Source: Oscillospiraceae bacterium
GTDB taxonomy: Bacteria > Bacillota > Clostridia > Oscillospirales > Ethanoligenentaceae
DNA length: 9,205 nt
NCBI GenBank assembly: GCA_003518885.1
Contig: DOXU01000180.1
Coordinates: 1 to 9,205, forward strand
Direction of reading: 5' to 3'
Shown here in pieces: positions 5,973-9,205 of the stretch; position 1 is the stretch's first letter, and every line of letters starts with the position of its first letter. Below the pieces are notes generated by a model. That model did not search any database and was not told the origin of the DNA. It worked only from the letters and a program-made list of their open reading frames with translations. The position numbers and the translations under genes were made by a program.

Positions 5973-6044
5973 ATGGTGGGGAACGGCAACCGGGTAAAAT
6001 ATGAGGCACAGGCCCAGCGTGAGCTTCGGGCCAAGTTGGCCTGA
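5973..6044 (+). CDS. Possible 23-residue plus-strand peptide (weak)
   Basis: ATG at 5973, directly touching GGAGG, or GTG at 5976 with a 3-nt spacer, opens a charged frame (MVGNGNRVKYEAQ...RAKLA) ending in TGA at 6042-6044. The composition looks protein-like (helical, Arg/Glu/Ala rich), and the frame is open further upstream from a TTG at 5952. It lies antisense to the sigma-like leader and its GGAGG is the anti-Shine-Dalgarno arm of that hairpin, so the resemblance to a gene may be a by-product. A hairpin with a GTGA loop (6011-6032) lies inside it. Confidence 0.15.
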   Translation: MVGNGNRVKYEAQAQRELRAKLA

Positions 6045-6082
6045 AGAGATGGGGCTTGTCCCGCGATACGGCAAGGAGGCAC

Positions 6083-6121
6083 AAAAAAACACCTGTGCAG
6101 GGAGGTCCCCGCAAGGTGTTT
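6083..6121 (-). terminator. Strong terminator/attenuator upstream of the sigma-like gene
   Basis: In minus-strand RNA, AAACACCT (6121 to 6114) pairs with AGGTGTTT (6094 to 6087), and an inner stem joins 6106-6112 with 6097-6103 (one G-U). The 3' arm runs into seven consecutive Ts (6089 to 6083). It lies about 160 bp upstream of the TTG start, so it either ends transcripts from the right or gates transcription into the sigma-like gene. Confidence 0.72.
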
Positions 6122-6197
6122 GATGGGAAATAAGCGCAGTATTCACCTATGACTATTTTTACGGCTTTTTTGAGATTATAAAAGATTAGGCTATCAG

Positions 6198-6263
6198 CTA
6201 AGCCAAACCGTTACGGTGGGGTAACGGTTCCTCCCATACGAGAAACAGCGACTTCGGGTACAT
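6198..6263 (-). CDS. Possible 21-residue leader peptide
   Basis: ATG at 6263 follows a perfect GGAGG (6269-6273) with a 5-nt spacer. The frame begins MYPKSLFLVW, ends PHRNGLA and stops at TAG (6198-6200). A perfect 9-bp hairpin, AACCGTTAC (6206-6214) / GTAACGGTT (6221-6229), lies within its last codons, so a translating ribosome would open it. A terminator lies upstream (6340-6378) and another downstream (6083-6121). This resembles leader-peptide attenuation upstream of resistance or regulatory genes in Tn916-like elements, but no homologue is recognised. Excellent ribosome binding site; unknown function. Confidence 0.42.
   Translation of the reverse strand: MYPKSLFLVWEEPLPHRNGLA
6206..6229 (-). 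repeat. Perfect 9-bp inverted repeat inside the leader ORF
   Basis: AACCGTTAC / GTAACGGTT with a 6-nt loop (6215-6220). It is perfect in both strands, so it may work as an RNA hairpin in the leader transcript or as a protein-binding site. It has no T-tract. Confidence 0.55.
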
Positions 6264-6278
6264 AAAGACCTCCTATCC

Positions 6279-6357
6279 CAAAGCCGCCAAAATAAAAAAG
6301 GACGCAACTATTACGCCCCCCCGCTATTTCACTTTTTTGAAAAAAGCGGCGGCTTTG
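6279..6357 (-). repeat. 10-bp inverted repeat that competes with the terminator stem
   Basis: CAAAGCCGCC (6279-6288) is the exact complement of GGCGGCTTTG (6348-6357). The latter is also the 3' arm of the terminator at 6340-6378 in minus-strand RNA. Two mutually exclusive structures are therefore possible. The alternative hairpin ends 5 nt before the ribosome binding site of the 21-residue leader ORF. Confidence 0.5.
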
Positions 6358-6378
6358 ATGTTTATTTCAAAACCGCCG
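6340..6378 (-). terminator. Strong intrinsic terminator in the leader region
   Basis: In minus-strand RNA, CGGCGGTTTTGA (6378 to 6367) pairs with TCAAAGCCGCCG (6358 to 6347) over 12 bp (one G-U) with an 8-nt loop, followed by C and six Ts (6345 to 6340). It lies a few tens of bases after a candidate promoter (6400-6428), the distance expected for an attenuator. Confidence 0.75.
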
Positions 6379-6399
6379 TTTGGCAATTATCCTAATTTA

Positions 6400-6428
6400 T
6401 GTATAACAACTTCTGCCCGCCATAACAA
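6400..6428 (-). promoter_or_regulatory. Candidate promoter for the leader/sigma-like transcript
   Basis: Minus-strand TTGTTA (6423-6428) and TATACA (6400-6405) are separated by 17 bp, each matching four of six consensus positions. A start near 6393 would place the terminator at 6340-6378 at the very beginning of the RNA. Box quality is only moderate. Confidence 0.35.
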
Positions 6429-6512
6429 CGGTTCGTTTTCGCTGAAAAGGTTAATCATAGAAGCGTAACATATCCGTCAAAGCTGCAATTCTGCTTTTCA
6501 AAGCCAGCATAC

Positions 6513-6848
6513 CTATAAAAGAGCCAAAGCCTTTTGTAAGTCAACAATATAGACAGCCTGTTGTTTTTTCAAATAGTTCTTTACAAAAGGCTTCAAAAAG
6601 ATTTTTTTTGGTGTTACATTTTTTGTGAAGTCAATTCTTGTTCGCCCGCTATCATTTGAAAACAGGCCAACCCAATGACCGTGCATGTTTTCATTATTCA
6701 TATCAAACTCATACCGATTCATAGGTTGAAATGATGTAATTGTAAATGTAGTAGCATATCCGTCTTTGGTATATTCCACAAACTTTTTTCCTGCTTCAAT
6801 GACCGTAATTTTACTTAAATCACTTCTCCATGCATATGTGAGAATAGT
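6513..6848 (-). pseudogene. SRPBCC-family protein fragment, 5' end missing
   Basis: The frame is open from 6848 (after TAA at 6849-6851) to TAG at 6513-6515, giving 111 residues. It contains the SRPBCC/polyketide-cyclase-like pattern YAWRSDLSKI, then YTKDGYATTFTIT and paired beta strands RYEFDM, GHWVGLF, RIDFTKNV, ending in a long C-terminal helix (KPFVKNYLKKQQ...ALALL). The family folds as a ligand-binding helix-grip domain of about 140 residues. Here the first 25-30 residues are absent and no upstream frame supplies them. A GTG at 6779 with AGGA 9 nt upstream could start an 88-residue product, but that would cut the conserved fold. It lies downstream of a c-di-GMP riboswitch. I judge it a 5'-truncated remnant; a short functional protein is possible. 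Confidence 0.62.
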
Positions 6849-6899
6849 TTATGGTTAAGGCCAATGCGATAATCGCGGATCAAGTGAGATGAAGAGAAC

Positions 6900-6931
6900 C
6901 CCGCCAAACTCACGTTTTTTTGTTGGGCGGG
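6900..6931 (-). repeat. GC-rich inverted repeat downstream of the riboswitch
   Basis: CCCGCC (6900-6905) pairs with GGCGGG (6926-6931), and after one mismatch AAC (6907-6909) pairs with GTT (6922-6924). It lies 25 bp after the riboswitch terminator on the minus strand and is followed by a C/T-rich but not T-only sequence. Between it and 6849 is a GCGATTATCGC mini-palindrome (6866-6876) and no gene. Confidence 0.4.
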
Positions 6932-6955
6932 TAGCACCTTTTTTGATTGTTCTAT

Positions 6956-6983
6956 AAAAAAACCTGCCACAAAAGGGCAGGTT
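6956..6983 (-). terminator. Expression-platform terminator of the c-di-GMP riboswitch
   Basis: AACCTGCC (6961-6968) pairs with GGCAGGTT (6976-6983) around a 7-nt loop, and in minus-strand RNA the 3' arm ends in seven Ts. It lies 17 nt after the aptamer's last paired base, the usual position for a riboswitch-controlled terminator. Confidence 0.82.
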
Positions 6984-7000
6984 CCATACGCAATTATTAT

Positions 7001-7074
7001 GGCAACCAGGCTGTCATAATGCGTTCGCACCTTAGACCCTTAGCTTTGCGTCCTTACCTTTTGGCAAGTTTGCC
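7001..7074 (-). ncRNA. Cyclic di-GMP-I (GEMM-I) riboswitch aptamer
   Basis: Read on the minus strand, the segment has the conserved GEMM-I elements in order: AGGGCAAAC (from 7076), a P2 stem CTTGCC-AAAA-GGTAAG (one G-U), the invariant GGACGCAAAGC, then GGTCTAA, a variable hairpin (GTGC/GCAT), ATGACAGCC and the closing GGTTGCC. P1 is GGCAA (7070-7074) with TTGCC (7001-7005). This aptamer binds the second messenger c-di-GMP and usually controls motility, surface or conjugation-related genes. A terminator follows at 6956-6983. Upstream is the FMN reductase gene on the same strand, and downstream only a truncated SRPBCC gene, so its original target is uncertain. Similarity to the consensus is strong enough that I regard the class as secure. 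Confidence 0.9.
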
Positions 7075-7105
7075 CTTGACATCTCTCTATTAAATCTGAC
7101 TTATA

Positions 7106-7134
7106 CAATTCCACCGCCTGTGGCAGTAGAATTG
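7106..7134 (-). repeat. 13-bp hairpin between the FMN reductase gene and the riboswitch
   Basis: CAATTCCACCGCC (7106-7118) and GGCAGTAGAATTG (7122-7134) surround a 3-nt loop. In plus-strand RNA two pairs are C/A mismatches, whereas in minus-strand RNA both become G-U, giving an unbroken 13-bp stem. It lies 55 bp after the FMN reductase stop codon. No T-tract follows on the minus strand, so it may protect or process the operon's 3' end rather than terminate it. Confidence 0.5.
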
Positions 7135-7188
7135 GCTATTAAAAGATCTCCACCATGTTGCTTTACAATGAATTGGTAATAAACCGTT

Positions 7189-7914
7189 TCAAAATTGACG
7201 ATCTTCAAGTACACTTTCACTGCATTTCTTCATCTGAGCAAATGCAGCGTTAGTATTTTGAATGTACGCTTCGCGGGGGATCATGGGGGCATCCAGCACC
7301 GCTTGCGTATCCGCATTGATTGTACCAGCCGCCTTATATTCGGCACCTGCTTTCCCTACTGCTTCCAGATACCTGGATGTCAGAGATTGAGTCTCTGGCT
7401 GTAGGAACAGCGCGGCCTCAGCGCAGCAAATGGCGGCGGTATCTTTCCCAAACATATGCTTGATCTGGAAAACAAGTCCGTCAAAATTCCCAGCGACATC
7501 CGGCAGACCTCCGCTTGAAATGAGCACAGTTTGTTTTGAACCGTTCTCATAGCCGTAATGATGCGATATTCCGTCCTCTCCAACATACATTTCAGGTTGA
7601 TTGAAGCACACGGTTCTGTCCATCAGCGCTTTGCAATGTGAAGGGACGGAATAAGCGTAGAGTGGAACTGACCAAATCACAAGGTCTGCAGTTTTGATCT
7701 TATTCAAAAGTTCAATGGCATCATCTTTCTGAATGCATCTTCCGCTGGTTCTTACCCAGCAGGCATAGCAGGCGCGGCAGGGATTGATATGAAGATCAAT
7801 CGTGTTGACGATCTCCGCAGTTTCATTCATGCCGTCAAGAAATGTTGTTGTGAGCTTCAGCGTCGTGCTGTTTTCCCTGTTGGGGGAACCGTTGATTATC
7901 AGTATATTCATCAT
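7189..7914 (-). CDS. Flavodoxin-fold NAD(P)H-dependent FMN reductase-like protein
   Basis: A 241-residue cytoplasmic flavoprotein. The N-terminus has the FMN phosphate-binding loop INGSPNRENSTT (7-18). A cysteine cluster CRACYACW...GRC (Cys46, 49, 52, 60) follows, typical of the iron-sulfur-flavoprotein/NADPH-dependent FMN reductase family, then the flavin-contacting IWSVPLYAYSVPSHCKALMDR segment (80-100). Reactions in the family range from flavin and quinone reduction to nitro- or azo-reduction; the substrate here is unknown. GGAGG at 7920-7924 favours ATG 7914 (5-nt spacer) or the adjacent ATG 7911 over the longer start at 7950, which would overlap the preceding gene. It lies 16 bp after the GyrI-like gene and is probably the last gene of that operon. 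Confidence 0.85.
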   Translation of the reverse strand: MMNILIINGSPNRENSTTLKLTTTFLDGMNETAEIVNTIDLHINPCRACYACWVRTSGRCIQKDDAIELLNKIKTADLVIWSVPLYAYSVPSHCKALMDRTVCFNQPEMYVGEDGISHHYGYENGSKQTVLISSGGLPDVAGNFDGLVFQIKHMFGKDTAAICCAEAALFLQPETQSLTSRYLEAVGKAGAEYKAAGTINADTQAVLDAPMIPREAYIQNTNAAFAQMKKCSESVLEDRQF

Positions 7915-7930
7915 GTTTTCCTCCGTATTT

Positions 7931-8398
7931 TCAATCTTTTTTAATTCCAAACCATACTTCTTTTGGAAGATGGTTTAAACTATCGACTGGATAGACCTCA
8001 ATGTCCGGCAGCTCTGCGTAATCATAACCTGACATCGGAAGCCATTCCATTAAAAAGTACTTAAACATATCTTCAAAAGAACTGCTACATCCATCGCTTT
8101 TCACGATACACCAAGTAGCAGCGGGTATTTCAAGCTCTACCATTTGATCTGGAATCGGCTGGTTCGTTGCAGTCGCTATGTAATAGTAAATATGCTGTGG
8201 GTCAATGTAGACACTAACTCCCAAAATGCCCTGCGGACTTTGACTTTCTAAATCACACATTTGCTCATATTGTTTACTACCCAAGGTTTTTTCCCAGAAT
8301 GCGGGAATTATTTTTAGATTATCTTCCATTCTTTCCTTTAAGTCTGTCTTGAATCCTACAATGCGAATTGGATTGCTTTTTACTATCCTACCGTTCAT
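7931..8398 (-). CDS. GyrI-like / effector-binding domain protein
   Basis: A 155-residue single-domain protein of the GyrI-like small-molecule-binding (SHS2-repeat) type found alone or at the C-terminus of AraC/MerR regulators. Supporting features are an N-terminal strand 'RIVGFKT' (13-18), the helix ending IPAFWEKT (31-38), GVSVYIDP (60-67) followed by YYYIATATNQ, a second repeat with IPAATWCIVKSDG (91-103), and the MEWLPMSGYDYAELPDIEVYP segment (117-137). No DNA-binding domain is present, so it may sense or bind a drug or metabolite directly. ATG 8398 is set by GGAGG 6 nt upstream. A start 20 codons earlier would overlap the UvrA-like gene. It sits 38 bp after that gene and 16 bp before the FMN reductase gene, indicating one operon. 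Confidence 0.82.
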   Translation of the reverse strand: MNGRIVKSNPIRIVGFKTDLKERMEDNLKIIPAFWEKTLGSKQYEQMCDLESQSPQGILGVSVYIDPQHIYYYIATATNQPIPDQMVELEIPAATWCIVKSDGCSSSFEDMFKYFLMEWLPMSGYDYAELPDIEVYPVDSLNHLPKEVWFGIKKD

Positions 8399-8436
8399 AA
8401 TCGGCCTCCACAAATATTTTGATTTTACGATGGTTC

Positions 8437-9205
8437 TCATAGATTTCTGCGCAGACATTCCGATGTAATTGTTTTACCGCTATCAACCATTTCGACCGGT
8501 GTTCCCTCAAACATAATCTGACCGCCGTTTTTTCCGCCGTCCGGGCCGACATCAATAATCCAGTCAGCCTGTTTTACAATGTCCAAATTGTGTTCGATAA
8601 TAATAACCGTATTCCCTTTATCCACCATACGATTGAACAGCTTGATCAATTTTTTCGTGTCCGACCGATGCAGTCCGGTGGTCGGTTCATCCAGAATAAA
8701 AATGTTTCCTTTTCTTCCAAGATGCTTTGCGAGTTTAATCCGTTGCCTTTCGCCTCCGGAAAGAGTGCTGAGTGGTTGACCAAGTGTCATATATGATAAA
8801 CCGACATTGTCCATAGCCTTTAAAGCATGCCGAATTTTTTTATCCTTAAAAAAAGTTAATGCTTCTGAAACGGTAAGGGACAATACATCAATGATATTTT
8901 TTTCACTGAGGAAATATGAAAGAGCTTTGTCGCTATATCGGGTTCCGTTACATGCTTCACACTCATTTACCACTGGGTCCATATAGACCAGTTCGGTGAC
9001 AACAACCCCTTTTCCCTTACATACCGGGCAGGCACCGTCCGAATTAAAGCTGAATAAAGACTCGGAAACATTGTTTTCCGTCGCAAAGAGTTTTCGGATT
9101 TCATCAAAGAAGCCAAGATATGATGCGGGAGTAGACCGGTTTGTTGCAGTAATCGGCCCCTGATCGACCAAAACCACTTCGTCTCGATATTTACGAGCAA
9201 ACACC
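8437..9205 (-). CDS. UvrA-like ABC ATPase, C-terminal part (5' end outside window)
   Basis: The frame is open from the right edge and ends with TGA at 8437-8439; 256 codons are visible. Counting from the codon at 9204, landmarks are VDQGPI (13-18) with STPASYLGFFDEIRKLF, a zinc finger of UvrA spacing (Cys59, Cys62, Cys82, Cys85; C-x2-C-x19-C-x2-C), the ABC signature LSGGERQRIKLAKHL (148-162), Walker B with D-loop FILDEPTTGLH (169-179) and the switch His205. The Walker A of this second ATPase half lies off the window. UvrA recognises DNA damage. Shorter paralogues that lack parts of the canonical insertion domains accompany drug resistance in several bacteria, and the association with GyrI-like and reductase genes points to such a paralogue, but length cannot be judged. 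The GTG at 9204 is internal. Confidence 0.9.
   Translation of the reverse strand, partial: VFARKYRDEVVLVDQGPITATNRSTPASYLGFFDEIRKLFATENNVSESLFSFNSDGACPVCKGKGVVVTELVYMDPVVNECEACNGTRYSDKALSYFLSEKNIIDVLSLTVSEALTFFKDKKIRHALKAMDNVGLSYMTLGQPLSTLSGGERQRIKLAKHLGRKGNIFILDEPTTGLHRSDTKKLIKLFNRMVDKGNTVIIIEHNLDIVKQADWIIDVGPDGGKNGGQIMFEGTPVEMVDSGKTITSECLRRNL

Larger units (their letters stand above)
2507..9205 (-). mobile_element. Integrated mobile element (TnpX-type large serine recombinase), right end outside window
   Basis: Seen: from 2513 rightward all recognisable genes are on the minus strand and include a large serine recombinase, a TnpW-family protein, an XRE regulator and a sigma-70-like regulator, the usual control and recombination set of clostridial conjugative or mobilizable transposons. 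The left end must lie between the tRNA terminator (2506) and the recombinase stop (2513-2515), unless the recombinase 3' end was itself captured. No relaxase, coupling protein or type IV secretion gene is visible, so conjugative ability is unknown. The right boundary is not in the window, and whether the segment right of about 6500 belongs to the same element is inference. Confidence 0.7.

Noticed and set aside
5889..6146. Minus-strand frames of 62 and 85 codons upstream of the sigma-like gene
   Set aside because: They start without ribosome binding sites inside or next to a terminator, run through the leader hairpins and have no recognisable motif. The 62-codon frame ends at the Shine-Dalgarno, which is noted but not enough to call a gene.
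6900..6931. An integron attC-like site, because GCCCAAC fits the RYYYAAC core
   Set aside because: The partner sequence GTTTGGC does not fit GTTRRRY, the hairpin is too short and no integrase or cassette is nearby.
6815..7030. A 71-codon minus-strand frame
   Set aside because: It runs through the c-di-GMP aptamer and its terminator; the RNA explanation accounts for the sequence.
1..9205. CRISPR arrays, insertion sequences with DDE transposases, rRNA genes
   Set aside because: No regularly spaced repeats, transposase motifs or rRNA-like sequence were seen on either strand.

Overview
The window joins a chromosomal segment (1 to about 2506) to the recombinase end of an integrated mobile element (about 2507 to the right edge). 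The chromosomal part is fairly AT-rich and holds the end of a YbbR/CdaR-type gene, a large FAD-dependent dehydrogenase and two tRNA-Leu genes. CdaR is a partner of the c-di-AMP cyclase in Gram-positive bacteria, so this is a Firmicute. An anaerobic Clostridia or Negativicutes species fits best, because the element's large serine recombinase, TnpW and Tn916-orf7-like sigma factor are typical of gut anaerobes. No finer placement is possible from this sequence.

Layout: 1-468, cdaR end (+). 497-528, terminator. 546-2138, FAD dehydrogenase (+), whose terminator overlaps its stop codon. 2173-2201, strong promoter for tRNA-Leu(GAG) (2247-2331) and tRNA-Leu(CAG) (2368-2454), closed by a long terminator at 2458-2506. 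Everything recognisable to the right lies on the minus strand, starting with the recombinase stop codon only 7 bp after that terminator. The order from the tRNA side is: large serine recombinase (2513-4222), tnpW (4320-4520), a roughly 540-bp non-coding stretch rich in hairpins, a small XRE-type regulator (5115-5354), a sigma-70-like regulator (5504-5920), and a roughly 590-bp leader region with two terminators, a possible leader peptide and a hairpin that captures the sigma-like gene's ribosome binding site. Next come a 5'-truncated SRPBCC gene (6513-6848), a c-di-GMP-I riboswitch with its own terminator (6956-7082), and an apparent three-gene operon: a UvrA-like ABC ATPase (entering from the right edge), a GyrI-like effector-binding protein and a flavodoxin-type FMN reductase.

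Reading: the element sits immediately downstream of the tRNA-Leu terminator. Recombinase, TnpW, XRE regulator and sigma-like protein form the excision/integration and control module. The UvrA-like, GyrI-like and FMN reductase genes look like cargo concerned with small-molecule or drug tolerance (inference). The most interesting material is RNA-level control: (i) an intact-looking c-di-GMP riboswitch whose downstream gene has lost its 5' end, (ii) three stacked brakes on the sigma-like gene (attenuator, sequestered Shine-Dalgarno, TTG start), and (iii) unexplained structured DNA/RNA between tnpW and the XRE gene.
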